DNA from: Indolivaga alginatilytica
GTDB taxonomy: Bacteria; Bacteroidota; Bacteroidia; Bacteroidales; Dysgonomonadaceae
DNA: 64,000 nucleotides
Assembly (NCBI RefSeq): GCF_003201355.1
Contig: NZ_QICL01000018.1
Coordinates: 1 to 64,000 of the forward strand
Direction of reading: 5' to 3'
The translations under genes were made by a program, and so were the position numbers. The first letter of the stretch is position 1; each line of letters opens with the position of its first letter. Positions 42,939-52,965 of the stretch are shown piece by piece. Under the pieces are notes generated by a model. That model did not search any database. It had not been told where the DNA came from and saw nothing but the letters and a program-made list of their open reading frames with translations.

Positions 42939-45425
42939 TTATTGTTGACCACCGCCTTGTGCATTACCGCCACCACCGCCCATGGAGTCATCATTATTAA
43001 TTCCGCGCGCTGCTTTCTTAATCTGAGCTTTCATTTCGCCAAATCGGTATGATACCCTTATTCCAAAATACCGGCGTCTATAGATATTATATGACTCTGA
43101 CCTGAAAGTCGGGTTATTCACTATATTTCTAAATGTCTGCTTATCTGAAAACATATTTGAGGCAGATATATTAACGTTCAATTTGTCTGCCAGAAAACCC
43201 TTGGATACCGACAATCCATAATAGTTATAAGAAGGTCCTCTTCCTTGTATATTAATATATGGAGTCCCCCCATTTACAAACACATTCACTCTGTATGTTT
43301 TAGGCAAGGTGTACTGCATATTAGTATAGCCATTTACAGCAAAACCCGAATTAGAGAACTCGAATTCATCCATATTAGATTTAACGTCGATGTATGAGCC
43401 TGACACATTTCCCGACAATCGGATCTTTTGAGTAGGAGTCCAGCTAAAATACGTAAAAAGCCCCAGCCTTTTACTTTTACCTATGTTAGCATAAGTTGTT
43501 CTACTTATAATATTATCCAGTTCGGTAATACGTTCAATAGAGTTATCTACAAAATTATAAGACAGGCTGGCATTCATATTAAACTTAGGATTGAAAAAGC
43601 TGTAATTCATATCGATCGTATGCGATTCTATAGGCTTCAAATTTGGATTACCAACACTTACGTTCAATGAATCGGTTCTATTTTCGAACGGGTTCAGTTG
43701 CCATATACCCGGTCTGGACACACGCATATTATAACCCAAGCGAAGAGTTTGAGAAGGTTTCAACTGATAACTAAGAGTAACAGAAGGTACAAAATTAGAC
43801 AAATCTGTTTCATAGTTCTTTTCATCCGCCTGTTCTCCCTCCGCCAAAGGATATTTTATACTTAAGTTAGTTCCCTCATATCTAAGTCCTGTTTTGAGAC
43901 CAAATTTCTTATATTTAACAGCATAACTTGCATAGCCTGCATAAATATCCTGTCTATGCTTAAATTCATCTTTCAGAGAAGGCTCTTCTACCCACTCCCC
44001 CGATTGATCATAAAACCGTCCGCTATTACTTTTATTCAATCGTATAATGTACTTAAGACCGACTTCCAGATTATGTATTTTTTTAAAAGGGGTAGCATAA
44101 TCGATTTGCATGGTATGCTCCTTCTGAGTACCATCTGAGTATTGTTTATTTTTGAAGCTATCAATATTTAAAATACCATCCACTCTATTGTCCGATGACC
44201 AATTGTCCGGTTCCAAAGCTAAACGATACGAAAGTGTCAACAATCTGTCTTTTACAGTTTTCGATGTCTTTTGGTAATCTGCTTTTAACTCCGTAGAACC
44301 GTATTTATAGTCACCGTCTGTAAATTGATCAAATTCCTTTACAGGAGTAAATGAAGCATTTTCTATTCTATTATTAGTAAAAGAAGTCTGCGTCCCTGTT
44401 CCGGCATAACGACCAAAGCTTGCATTTATCAGATTCAATGAGTCTATTTCATAACTAAGTTCTCCATTTCCAAATTGCCCATTACCTCTATTCTTACCTG
44501 CTCCTCGCTGAATTAAGTACTTATCATCTAAACTAGAGAAATTCTCTCGTCTCAGGTAAGTATCATATTCAGGATTTCTATATTCGTAATAACTGTAATT
44601 ACCTGTAAAACCAAACTTCCCTGATTTCATGGTCAGGTATCCCGAAGCTCCATAACCTCCCTGAGAGTTACCCCAGCTGCTTACAGTTGCCGTATATCCA
44701 CCCATCGAAGTATTTTTCACAGTAATGATATTAATAATACCTGCCACTCCCTCGGCATCGTACTTTGCCCCGGGATCGGTTATCACCTCTATATCTTTAA
44801 TAGTGCTGGCAGGCATACTCTTTAATACATCTTTAGGATTGCTAGCCAACATCGAAGAAGGTTTTCCATTTATATAAATTCTGAATGCCGATGATCCTTT
44901 GAGCTGAATCTGATCTTCTCCATCTACTGTTATCATGGGAACTTTTTTCATCATATCCAGAGCATTGTTGGTCTTAGATTCGGGATCATCCTCCATACTG
45001 TAGGTTATCTTATCTAATTCTACCTTTATCAGAGGCTTTTGAGCAGAAACCACCACTTCATTAAGCATCTTACTATCGTCTTGCATTAGAATATTTCCTA
45101 AATCGTGTATCTTATTATCATTCAACGTCAGAGGTTTACTGACAGATTGCTTTCCAATAAACTCTACAGTCATCAAATACTCTCCGGGTTGAGTTATCGA
45201 GAACTGAAATTTTCCGTTCTCATCAGTAGGAACTACCTTATCTACCTTCTGGGGACTAGATTGTTTAAAAATCTTAATAGTTGCATAAGGTATCGATTCG
45301 GAAGTTAACGAATCGGATACGATGCCTTTTAGCGTAACTTTAGACTCGGGTGCAGACTGAGCCGCTAGCAGCAAAGGGAAAAACAACAGGATACACAGTA
45401 GTCCGAGCAGTTTCTTTATTCTCAT
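42939..45425 (-). CDS. TonB-dependent outer-membrane barrel protein
   Basis: 828 residues with a signal peptide (MRIKKLLGLLCILLFFPLLLA). A carboxypeptidase-regulatory-like beta sandwich (about 28-115; 'VTLKGIVSDSLTSESIPYAT') is followed by a plug domain ('NNALDMMKKVPMITVDGEDQ', 'SAFRIYINGKPSSMLASNPK', 'TIKDIEVITDPGAKYDAEGV') and a 22-strand-type barrel of the OMP_b-brl_3 family. The end is a Gly-rich tail. Substrate is not evident; there is no SusD partner, so it is not a typical polysaccharide locus. A terminator follows. Confidence 0.88.
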   Translation of the reverse strand: MRIKKLLGLLCILLFFPLLLAAQSAPESKVTLKGIVSDSLTSESIPYATIKIFKQSSPQKVDKVVPTDENGKFQFSITQPGEYLMTVEFIGKQSVSKPLTLNDNKIHDLGNILMQDDSKMLNEVVVSAQKPLIKVELDKITYSMEDDPESKTNNALDMMKKVPMITVDGEDQIQLKGSSAFRIYINGKPSSMLASNPKDVLKSMPASTIKDIEVITDPGAKYDAEGVAGIINIITVKNTSMGGYTATVSSWGNSQGGYGASGYLTMKSGKFGFTGNYSYYEYRNPEYDTYLRRENFSSLDDKYLIQRGAGKNRGNGQFGNGELSYEIDSLNLINASFGRYAGTGTQTSFTNNRIENASFTPVKEFDQFTDGDYKYGSTELKADYQKTSKTVKDRLLTLSYRLALEPDNWSSDNRVDGILNIDSFKNKQYSDGTQKEHTMQIDYATPFKKIHNLEVGLKYIIRLNKSNSGRFYDQSGEWVEEPSLKDEFKHRQDIYAGYASYAVKYKKFGLKTGLRYEGTNLSIKYPLAEGEQADEKNYETDLSNFVPSVTLSYQLKPSQTLRLGYNMRVSRPGIWQLNPFENRTDSLNVSVGNPNLKPIESHTIDMNYSFFNPKFNMNASLSYNFVDNSIERITELDNIISRTTYANIGKSKRLGLFTYFSWTPTQKIRLSGNVSGSYIDVKSNMDEFEFSNSGFAVNGYTNMQYTLPKTYRVNVFVNGGTPYINIQGRGPSYNYYGLSVSKGFLADKLNVNISASNMFSDKQTFRNIVNNPTFRSESYNIYRRRYFGIRVSYRFGEMKAQIKKAARGINNDDSMGGGGGNAQGGGQQ

Positions 45426-45837
45426 ACGTATTCTTTATAAGGTTTCTACTAAAAATAGAATATTGTAAGATAGTTTTTAGATTTCCCAAATATATGTCAG
45501 CATTTTATAATAACCTACTACCCCAAGTCGATATTTTAACTAAAAATGCTTATTTTATTTATATTTATCATTATTTACGGTTGCTTAACCTGGCATAATG
45601 ATCTATATGCTATTCGAAAGCTGTCTATAATTTATCCATCGAAACAGCCTCTTATTTTTATTTCTTTGAGGATTATTGTATAACTTTGCGTTGCTTTATC
45701 TGAAAACAACAGGCGCCTATTAGACAAAATCTAAGACACATCAAATATCAGATCAGTAGAGATAATATGGAGCAGTTATCTTTATTCGCAAAACCTACAC
45801 ATCTCGTATTGCTCTTCATTCTTAAATTTTAAAAGAA
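45426..45837. other. Gap between the barrel protein and the MATE gene
   Basis: 412 bp, A/T-rich, with no plausible gene. It holds a TAACTTTG -7 box at 45681-45688 that could start the MATE transcript with a leader of about 150 bases. Confidence 0.5.
45681..45688 (+). promoter_or_regulatory. Probable -7 box of the MATE gene
   Basis: TAACTTTG matches TAnnTTTG. TTTG upstream at 45665-45668 is too close (12 bp) for a standard spacing, so the -33 box is uncertain. Confidence 0.45.
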
Positions 45838-47226
45838 ATGCAACAAGTTGCAAATGTTGACGAACTCGAAAACAAAAACATTGCTAAACTTCTTTGGCAA
45901 TATGCATTACCTGCAATCGTGGGAACTCTGGTCAACTCTCTGTATAATGTAATCGACCGTATATTTATAGGTCATTGGGTGGGAGACGATGCCTTAGCCG
46001 GCTTAGGGCTGGTACTTCCTATTATGAATATTACAGCAGCAGTAGGTATGCTTGTAGGAGCAGGATCAGCTAGTCGTATTTCTATCTATCTGGGAAAAAA
46101 GGATAAAGAAACTGCCGAAAAAATTGCAGGAACGTCCTTTCTTATGACTATTATTATCAGCGGTGTCGTTATAGGATTACTGCTCTTATTTCTAAAACCC
46201 GTACTCATGTACGCAGGGGCAAGTGAGGCTACTTATCCATACGCCAGAGATTTCCTCGTAATCTTTTTACCGGGTAATCTATTCCTGTCTTTATGCTTTA
46301 ACTTCAATAATATGATGAGAGCATCGGGTTACCCTAAAAAAGCAATGATCACCATGCTTATCAGTGTGGTAGCAAATATCATTTTAGCACCCATCTTTAT
46401 ACATTATTTAGGTTGGGGAATGAAGGGAGCCGCAGCAGCTACATTTATAGCCATGGTAATAGGCTTTATCTTTGTAATGCAACACTTCCTGAATCCTAAC
46501 AGTTATATAAAGCTTAGATGGAAAAATCTGAGACTAAATAAAAAGATTGTTTGGTCTATTACATCTATCGGGATGTCGCCTTTCCTTATTCAATTGACGG
46601 CCTCAGTTGTAGTGTTCTTCATTATAGCACAGCTTAAAATATTCGGAGGAACAGACTCCCACTCCAGTGATATGTCGATTGCAGCCTATACAATTGCCAA
46701 CACTATGCTTATGCTTATTGTGATGATTGTACTAGGACTTACACAAGGTATGCAGCCTATTGTGGGATATAACTATGGAGCAAAGAATTATGAGAGGGTA
46801 AAAGAGACTCTTATTTATACCATTAAAGTAGGTACAGGTATTACTACATTTGGCTTTATCTTGGGTTTCTTTTTCCCACAAATATTCGTCAGTTTCTTTG
46901 GACCGGGACCTGAACTTGCTGAAAAATCGGCTACAGCACTACGTCTTGTCGTTATATGCTTTCCTCTTGCCGGATTTCAGATTGTTGTCACCAACTTTTT
47001 CCAATGTATAGGTAAAGCCGGAAAATCAATCTTCTTAAGTCTTACCCGTCAGGTACTGTTTTTAGTACCTGCTTTATATATATTACCTCAATATCTGGGT
47101 CTCAAAGGGATTTGGTTATCCATGCCTGTGGCAGATTCCTTAGCGGTAATTGTAACTTTCATTCTATTTACATTTCAGGTAAGAAGCCTCAAAAAAGAAG
47201 CGGACGCTTTAACTAGTAATGCATAA
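45838..47226 (+). CDS. MATE-family efflux transporter
   Basis: 462 residues with about 12 hydrophobic segments. The MATE fold is visible in 'LWQYALPAIVGTLVNSLYNV', 'GHWVGDDALAGLGLVLP', 'VGAGSASRISIYLGKKDKE', 'AYTIANTMLMLIVMIVLGL', 'GMQPIVGYNYGAKNYERVKE'. (Each quoted run is separate.) It is an Na+- or H+-driven exporter of drugs or metabolites. Single gene facing the phosphoethanolamine transferase gene with a shared terminator. Substrate unknown. Confidence 0.95.
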   Translation: MQQVANVDELENKNIAKLLWQYALPAIVGTLVNSLYNVIDRIFIGHWVGDDALAGLGLVLPIMNITAAVGMLVGAGSASRISIYLGKKDKETAEKIAGTSFLMTIIISGVVIGLLLLFLKPVLMYAGASEATYPYARDFLVIFLPGNLFLSLCFNFNNMMRASGYPKKAMITMLISVVANIILAPIFIHYLGWGMKGAAAATFIAMVIGFIFVMQHFLNPNSYIKLRWKNLRLNKKIVWSITSIGMSPFLIQLTASVVVFFIIAQLKIFGGTDSHSSDMSIAAYTIANTMLMLIVMIVLGLTQGMQPIVGYNYGAKNYERVKETLIYTIKVGTGITTFGFILGFFFPQIFVSFFGPGPELAEKSATALRLVVICFPLAGFQIVVTNFFQCIGKAGKSIFLSLTRQVLFLVPALYILPQYLGLKGIWLSMPVADSLAVIVTFILFTFQVRSLKKEADALTSNA

Positions 47227-47240
47227 TCTATTATAAAACA

Positions 47241-47268
47241 GAAGTAGTAATTATAAAATTACTACTTC
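47241..47268. terminator. Shared terminator of the MATE and phosphoethanolamine transferase genes
   Basis: GAAGTAGTAAT and ATTACTACTTC form a perfect 11-bp stem with a 6-base loop. It overlaps the end of the minus-strand gene (stop at 47262). Confidence 0.8.
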
Positions 47269-48899
47269 TTATAATTCTTCCTCTTTACTTCATCATAAGT
47301 AAGTTCGCCTACATAACGTTCTTTAGGTTCGAAGTCTATCGAAAAAACACTTCTTTTATCATCATAATCAGGGTAACTAAAACCTGCTATATCAGATAGG
47401 CTATACAAAAAATCAGATGTAGAATAACTTCTCTTTGTATTCAAGATCAAGTCCTTTCGCCCTTCTTTAAAATCGCGAGACATCCATACCAGAAAAGGGA
47501 TTTCACACATGCTAGGTGACACTTTTTCATAGGCATGCCCTGCAAAATCTCTTGTTTCATATACCTCTTCACCATGATCCGAGAAATATATTAAGGCTGT
47601 TTTCTGAGACGATTGCTCCTGCAAAGTATGTATCAATTGAGAAATCACAAAGTCGTTATACAAAACAGAATTGTCATACTTGTCAATAGTACGTATAGCT
47701 TTTTTATCCCTAAAATCGGTTTCTGTTATTAGATGATCCTTCTCGTTATTAAAGATATTATAAGACGGAGTATATCTAAATCCGTAAGCCATATGATTAC
47801 CGATAAGATGAATCAGAATCAACTTATTCTTTTTATTCCCATCCGCTAATATATTCCTAAAAGTAGGCAAGATTATCTCATCCGGCTGTTTCTCACTAGA
47901 GAGACTATATATATTTTTCGATAGATTCAATAATACATCATAACTTGTCTTGAAATTCCCCCCAAACGGCTGAGTACTTATAAAGTGAGTTTCATAGCCA
48001 GCTCTGTTGAATAGTTCAAACATAGAAGGTTTCTCTGTTATGTAATCGAGGTTATCCCTATCAGCCAAAGTAAGTATAGAGCGCAACACCGGAATTGTAT
48101 GCACCTGAGGCGATACAACATCTTCATAAACCAGCAGGCTATCGCCTAAAGCTCCTAATTTCGGATTCGTAGCTCTTGGATATCCATACAAAGACATATG
48201 CCTACGGGTCAATGACTCGCCAATCACCACCACAATTGTTTTAGGTACTGTATCCTGATATATTTCCTTTACTTCATAAGGTTGAGATTGCCGTTCTAAA
48301 ATTGCACACTCTTCTTTACCCAATCTTATTTTATAATTAACAAACATCTTATAAAAATTGACGAAATAAACAGACTGAGATAATGGAGTAAGAGATACAA
48401 CCAACAACACCGAAACCAGGGCTGAGACGAAAGTTATCTTATGATTTCTGATTTTCAAAGGTTCGCCCACTCTCATCTTCCAGATAATCAAGAAGCAGAG
48501 TAATATATAAACAAGGCATCCAACTATAATCCACGGATTGAAATAGTGCACCAGAAACTCCCGGCTCTCTTCGGGATTAGTCTCAAACAAGCTTATAACG
48601 CTATTTTTCTGCAGCAATACATGTGCAAACAACAAATAACTTGTATAAATAGTATTAGGCAGATACGAGATTACGAATAAACCCGAGAAAACCAGTTTTT
48701 GGGTTCGTGATTTACAGAATAACAGAAGAAGCCCGATTGATATAAACAGAATTGCATTTATCGTTATTGTGGCGACCACATGTTTGAAAGAAAGGTTCTG
48801 CGCTAAAGGTGTCAGAAGCGGAAGAAACATAATCATATAGAATAGAAAAAAGATTTGCAGCTTCTTTCCATACAATGCTTTTACAAAAGAACTATCCAT
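47262..48899 (-). CDS. Phosphoethanolamine transferase (EptA-like)
   Basis: 545 residues. About five N-terminal membrane helices (residues 10-190) are followed by a periplasmic sulfatase-fold domain. The catalytic Thr motif is VVVIGESLTRRHMSLYGYPR, and metal ligands lie in 'HLIGNHMAYGFRY' and 'IYFSDHGEEVYETR'. EptA-type enzymes add phosphoethanolamine to lipid A or other glycans, which lowers surface charge. The stop overlaps a terminator shared with the MATE gene. Confidence 0.92.
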   Translation of the reverse strand: MDSSFVKALYGKKLQIFFLFYMIMFLPLLTPLAQNLSFKHVVATITINAILFISIGLLLLFCKSRTQKLVFSGLFVISYLPNTIYTSYLLFAHVLLQKNSVISLFETNPEESREFLVHYFNPWIIVGCLVYILLCFLIIWKMRVGEPLKIRNHKITFVSALVSVLLVVSLTPLSQSVYFVNFYKMFVNYKIRLGKEECAILERQSQPYEVKEIYQDTVPKTIVVVIGESLTRRHMSLYGYPRATNPKLGALGDSLLVYEDVVSPQVHTIPVLRSILTLADRDNLDYITEKPSMFELFNRAGYETHFISTQPFGGNFKTSYDVLLNLSKNIYSLSSEKQPDEIILPTFRNILADGNKKNKLILIHLIGNHMAYGFRYTPSYNIFNNEKDHLITETDFRDKKAIRTIDKYDNSVLYNDFVISQLIHTLQEQSSQKTALIYFSDHGEEVYETRDFAGHAYEKVSPSMCEIPFLVWMSRDFKEGRKDLILNTKRSYSTSDFLYSLSDIAGFSYPDYDDKRSVFSIDFEPKERYVGELTYDEVKRKNYKK

Positions 48900-48924
48900 T
48901 AGTTAATTATCCATTTTTTTGATT

Positions 48925-48939
48925 AAGGTCTCAGACCTT
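48925..48939. repeat. Short palindromic repeat, copy 11
   Basis: AAGGTC-TCA-GACCTT followed by TTTTATTG, between the divergent EptA-like and corA genes. Confidence 0.75.
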
Positions 48940-49062
48940 TTTATTGTCTACTCGAATATAAAAGTTATCAATTGTTGTCCCTTTTAAGTACAACATTTAT
49001 GCTTACTTTTACTTATATGTGTTTATACCTATAATGTAGGTCGCAAATATAGCATTTTTTCT

Positions 49063-49070
49063 TATTTTTG
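49063..49070 (+). promoter_or_regulatory. -7 box of corA
   Basis: TATTTTTG fits TAnnTTTG about 30 bases before the corA ATG at 49099; no clear TTTG lies at the matching distance upstream. Confidence 0.45.
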
Positions 49071-49098
49071 ATCTAAGTTTATCATCATACACAATTTT

Positions 49099-50178
49099 AT
49101 GGCAAAACGAAGTTCTAACGGAATACGTAACCGTAAGCATATAAAAAATGCTCACTTGCTCGAAACTCTTTCCTACTTAGGTGAGGTACAATTACCTACG
49201 TCGATTGAATTTATTCAATATAATTCAAAACAAACTTCTACAAAATCTATCGCACCCTCCGATAAATTAAAAGACCTCATAAAGGACGATTGTATAAGCT
49301 GGTTTAAAATAACAGGAATATCAGATGCCGAAGTGATATTCAACATCTGTAAATCGTTTGGAATACCCCGATTTGATGTTAAAGACCTCTTATCGGGACG
49401 CCATGTTACGAAAGTGATAACTTATGAGCACAACACATTTATATTGATGTCGGGATGCTTCACCACCGAGTCCCACGAATTGGATCTCGATCATATCGCT
49501 TTTATTCTGGGTGATAATTATATCATCAGTCTTCAGGAAAATGGCACACCCATATTTACAGATGTTCAGGAAGCTATCAAAAACTCGAAAGTGCAAATAC
49601 GGGAGAAAGGTACCGATTATCTTTTATATATATTACTCAACTGTGTACAATCTCTATACAATGATACTGTCTTAAAGTTAGCAACTAAAATTGACAATAT
49701 GGAAGATAAACTCATTGAGAATGATACTAAAGGAATTGATATTATGAGATTTATAAGGATTCGCAAGAACGATTACTCATTATTAAAACGAGCTGTATCG
49801 TCAATGCGAGAGGAATACTCCAACTTGCTCCACAATGACAATCGTCTGATTAAGCGTGAAAACAAAATATATTTCAATGATTTTGATGACAGATTAAGAA
49901 CTTCATCCGATGATCTTGATATTTTCCATGAATCGATTAATTCTCTAAGCAATCTATATTTCAATAACAACAATTTGAAGATGAATAATGTCATCACCAA
50001 ACTGACTGTTGTATCTACGATATTTATCCCCCTCACTTTTATGGTTGGAGTATGGGGCATGAATTTTGACTATATGCCCGAATTGAAGTGGAAATTTGGC
50101 TACATTGTAGCTTGGGCAATAATGATACTCATCGTAATAATAGCCCTTCTGTTTTTGAAAAAGAAAAAATGGCTCTAA
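49099..50178 (+). CDS. corA: CorA-family magnesium/cobalt transporter
   Basis: 359 residues. A large cytoplasmic domain (about 1-290) with long helices ('IRIRKNDYSLLKRAVSSMRE') is followed by two membrane helices. The selectivity motif is in 'VGVWGMNFDYMPEL' (GMN). It is a pentameric Mg2+ (Co2+/Ni2+) channel. The stop codon is followed at once by palindrome copy 12. Confidence 0.96.
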   Translation: MAKRSSNGIRNRKHIKNAHLLETLSYLGEVQLPTSIEFIQYNSKQTSTKSIAPSDKLKDLIKDDCISWFKITGISDAEVIFNICKSFGIPRFDVKDLLSGRHVTKVITYEHNTFILMSGCFTTESHELDLDHIAFILGDNYIISLQENGTPIFTDVQEAIKNSKVQIREKGTDYLLYILLNCVQSLYNDTVLKLATKIDNMEDKLIENDTKGIDIMRFIRIRKNDYSLLKRAVSSMREEYSNLLHNDNRLIKRENKIYFNDFDDRLRTSSDDLDIFHESINSLSNLYFNNNNLKMNNVITKLTVVSTIFIPLTFMVGVWGMNFDYMPELKWKFGYIVAWAIMILIVIIALLFLKKKKWL

Positions 50179-50191
50179 GGTCTCAGCCCTT
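50177..50191. repeat. Short palindromic repeat, copy 12
   Basis: AAGGTC-TCA-GCCCTT, one mismatch, begins within the corA TAA stop codon. Confidence 0.7.
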
Positions 50192-50228
50192 TTATAGTTT
50201 CGAAATATAATATCGATTTTTTTTCAAC

Positions 50229-51293
50229 TTATAGAATTGAAGCTAAAGGCTTATTAAATCTCTGCTTCACCCATTTATTAGCAGGCTTCTCGATATATTT
50301 GAGAGAAAAGCCTGAAACGATAATAGAGAAAGTAGCTCCCAAGATAAAGATAACCGGTTTATCGACATGGATATCCAGCAAGAATAAAGCTCTGTCTGTA
50401 TACCAGATAACTATTTCGTGAAACAGATAAAAACCAAAACTAATCTCACCAAACCATATAAATGTATTGCTTGATAGAAACTGAGAAATTTTTCCTGCCT
50501 GAAAATAAAATACTGATATAAACAATCCCACGGGTAGCCAATACCATAGGGAATGACGATAAACTTGTGGGATAAAGTAAGCAGAAGCATAAAAAGCCAA
50601 GAATAGAGCAATAACCAATAATTCCAGCAATGTAGGAGAAACAGATTTTACCAAATTCTGAACCTTAATTGTTTGACAGATATTGTAAAAAAGTATTCCT
50701 AATACAAAATCGAGCAATCTCACCGGAGGAAAGCTATAAAGAAACCATTCTTCATTCTTACTACCACTCAGTATTGGGCATAAAAGCAAAATAATAATAC
50801 TAGCCACAGTAAACACAACAAGAAACTTACGCCTCATCGTTGTAAACCAAGTTACCAGAAAAGGAAATAAAAGATAAAAAAACATTTCATTAGAAAGACT
50901 CCATGCAGCAGCATTAAAACGAATTTCTTCTGTCGGATAGAAACTTTGGATAAGAAATACATTAGAAATAAAATTAGTTATATAAGGCTCATTCAAAGGA
51001 TGATCTTTCCTCATATATACCCAAATAAGCATCGTGAGAATATGCAAAGGATAGATACGTGCTAAACGTGCCACATAAAAGAAGTGCTTGCTAACCTTAG
51101 TTTCCTGAAAACTTTGCTGATAAACATACGCGAGAATAAAACCACTCAGTACGAAAAAGAAACTAACGCCCACATACCCTTCATAAAATATATGATGAAG
51201 GAAAGGATTTGTTTGTTTGTCGAAAAGAATATAATGACTCATAAAGACCATAAAGGCAAATACAAATCGAAGAGATGTTAGTGGTTTAATCAT
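50229..51293 (-). CDS. Acyltransferase 3 family membrane protein
   Basis: 354 residues from the ATG at 51293 (MIKPLTSLRFVFAFMVF); a TTG start 9 bases upstream is less likely. About ten membrane helices. The family His lies in 'VFMSHYILFD' and the Tyr/Arg region in 'EGYVGVSFFFVLSGFILAY' and 'ARLARIYPLHILTM'. Such enzymes O-acetylate or succinylate surface glycans (OafA/WecH type). No O-antigen genes are next to it. Confidence 0.9.
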   Translation of the reverse strand: MIKPLTSLRFVFAFMVFMSHYILFDKQTNPFLHHIFYEGYVGVSFFFVLSGFILAYVYQQSFQETKVSKHFFYVARLARIYPLHILTMLIWVYMRKDHPLNEPYITNFISNVFLIQSFYPTEEIRFNAAAWSLSNEMFFYLLFPFLVTWFTTMRRKFLVVFTVASIIILLLCPILSGSKNEEWFLYSFPPVRLLDFVLGILFYNICQTIKVQNLVKSVSPTLLELLVIALFLAFYASAYFIPQVYRHSLWYWLPVGLFISVFYFQAGKISQFLSSNTFIWFGEISFGFYLFHEIVIWYTDRALFLLDIHVDKPVIFILGATFSIIVSGFSLKYIEKPANKWVKQRFNKPLASIL

Positions 51294-51423
51294 CAATAGC
51301 AAGTTCTGCCAAGATTACAGAACTAATTCAGATTCATTAGTATTAGAAAAATAAGAGTAGTGTGAAGAAGCGCCAAACATCTTAATTTATACTTGACGCC
51401 TCATCTATATACTATGTATATGG

Positions 51424-51972
51424 TTAAGCTAGAAGTAAACCTTTAGCAACTTCGTCTCTTTTTGCTTTTCCTGCCAGCACCTCTAGTAATTGGAGAGCAA
51501 AATCGAAAGTTAAACCGGGTCCTCTTCCTGTTACTATTTTGCCATCTACAACCACTGCTTCCTGCGTTTTGAGAGTTGCACCATCCAAGTATTTTTCAAA
51601 TCCGGGATAACATGTTGCAGATTTACCTTTGAGTAAACCCAATCCTCCTAAAACCATTGGCGCTGCACAAATAGCAGCTATATCTTTATCGGCCTCCGAA
51701 AAAGCTTTTACCTGTTTTTTCAATCCTTCATGATCGTTGATTTTAGGTGTACCACCCGGTAGAATCAACATATCCGTAGCTGAGCAATCAGCTTCCGAAA
51801 ATAACAAATCGGCAACCACGGGAATACCATGACTTCCTACTACAGTTTTCTGATCGGTCAATGAAATGGTTTTCACATCCACATCGCCTCTCCTCAATAT
51901 ATCTACAGTAGCCAAAGCTTCTATTTCCTCAAATCCTGTTGTTAAAAAAATCAATGCTTTTCTCATTTTCAA
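51424..51972 (-). CDS. DJ-1/PfpI-family protein
   Basis: 182 residues. The nucleophile Cys lies in 'DIAAICAAPMVLGG' and the partner Glu in 'TTGFEEIEALATVDILRRG'. These proteins act as deglycases, hydratases or chaperones; which role applies cannot be read from sequence. A minus-strand single gene with palindrome copy 13 just upstream of its start. Confidence 0.92.
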   Translation of the reverse strand: MKMRKALIFLTTGFEEIEALATVDILRRGDVDVKTISLTDQKTVVGSHGIPVVADLLFSEADCSATDMLILPGGTPKINDHEGLKKQVKAFSEADKDIAAICAAPMVLGGLGLLKGKSATCYPGFEKYLDGATLKTQEAVVVDGKIVTGRGPGLTFDFALQLLEVLAGKAKRDEVAKGLLLA

Positions 51973-51980
51973 TTCTAGTT

Positions 51981-51995
51981 AAGGTCGCAGACCTG
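51981..51995. repeat. Short palindromic repeat, copy 13
   Basis: AAGGTC-GCA-GACCTG, one base off, eight bases before the DJ-1 start codon. Confidence 0.7.
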
Positions 51996-52024
51996 TTTGT
52001 TATTATAAATAAAAGTCTAAAAAC

Positions 52025-52933
52025 TTAGTTTAGATTAAACTTATATGTAATCGTCCCCTTTTGATTATTAGAGTCGGGACTGACAGAAAACTTAGTCCGA
52101 CGAGCAGCACGTAAAGATTCGTTTCTCAAACTTGCATTTGTTGTATTTGTACCCTTACCAATACTGGTTTCTATAACATTTCCTTTAGGGTCTACAATTA
52201 TATCTACTACTACAGTACCATAATCATCAACATGATATTCGGGCAGTTTTAAACCTCCTGCTCCAACACCTCTACCTCCAAGATCGTAAGTTCCCGTACC
52301 TCCTACTCCTGATACTTTTCCTGTACTACCATTACCCGAAGGTGAACCCTGAGTACCCGTACCTTGAGTATTTCCGCGACTACCACTACCCGATCCGTTT
52401 CCGAATAGACCAGCCATTTGGTTGTTTATGTTCTTCTTCCGGGCAGCCTCTTCTTGTGCTTGTCTATCGGCTTCAGCCTGAGCTTTACGCTTTACCTCTG
52501 CAGCTGCATCTTCCTTCCGTTTCCGTTCGGTTTCAGCTTTCTTGGCTTCATTTATGGCTATCGTTTTTTCCATATCCTGTGTTGCGGTAGGAGCTTTAGC
52601 CTCTTTACTCGCTACTTTAGGAGTAGTAGCCTTTACCGGAATAGGTTCAACTTTCACATCGGGGGTCAATTCACCTAAATTATTAGGCATAGTCGGATCC
52701 GATTCTATCGGCTCCGTCACATCTTCGGTCAAACCATTACCCCTTCCAAAAGGTTCGTCATCGCCCAATGCATCGGCAACATTACCAAACATAACGGGCA
52801 CACCGCCCATTTCCTGACTATATCTGTTATCACTAACAGGTTTTATATAATAGAACAGTAAGCACAACAATAGTATTACATGAAACGCTATCGTTCCCGC
52901 TAAACTTATTGTCTTTTCTTTTACCATAGCCAT
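52025..52933 (-). CDS. TonB-family energy-transducing protein
   Basis: 302 residues. An N-terminal cytoplasmic stub and membrane helix (about 10-27, 'LAGTIAFHVILLLCLLFYYI') precede a Pro/Lys-rich region ('VKVEPIPVKATTPKVASKEA'), a charged helix ('AEVKRKAQAEADRQAQEEAA'), a Gly-rich spacer and a C-terminal TonB-C-like domain ('VDIIVDPKGNVIETSIGKGT', 'AARRTKFSVSP'). It would couple the inner-membrane ExbBD motor to outer-membrane receptors such as 42939-45425; exbBD are not in this window. It starts 30 bp after the pdxJ stop on the same strand. Confidence 0.88.
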   Translation of the reverse strand: MAMVKEKTISLAGTIAFHVILLLCLLFYYIKPVSDNRYSQEMGGVPVMFGNVADALGDDEPFGRGNGLTEDVTEPIESDPTMPNNLGELTPDVKVEPIPVKATTPKVASKEAKAPTATQDMEKTIAINEAKKAETERKRKEDAAAEVKRKAQAEADRQAQEEAARKKNINNQMAGLFGNGSGSGSRGNTQGTGTQGSPSGNGSTGKVSGVGGTGTYDLGGRGVGAGGLKLPEYHVDDYGTVVVDIIVDPKGNVIETSIGKGTNTTNASLRNESLRAARRTKFSVSPDSNNQKGTITYKFNLN

Positions 52934-52950
52934 AGGCTTACTTTATTTAG

Positions 52951-52965
52951 AGGTCTATACGACCT
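52951..52965. repeat. Short palindromic repeat, copy 14
   Basis: AGGTC-TATAC-GACCT with a 5-base spacer, overlapping the pdxJ TAG stop. Confidence 0.65.
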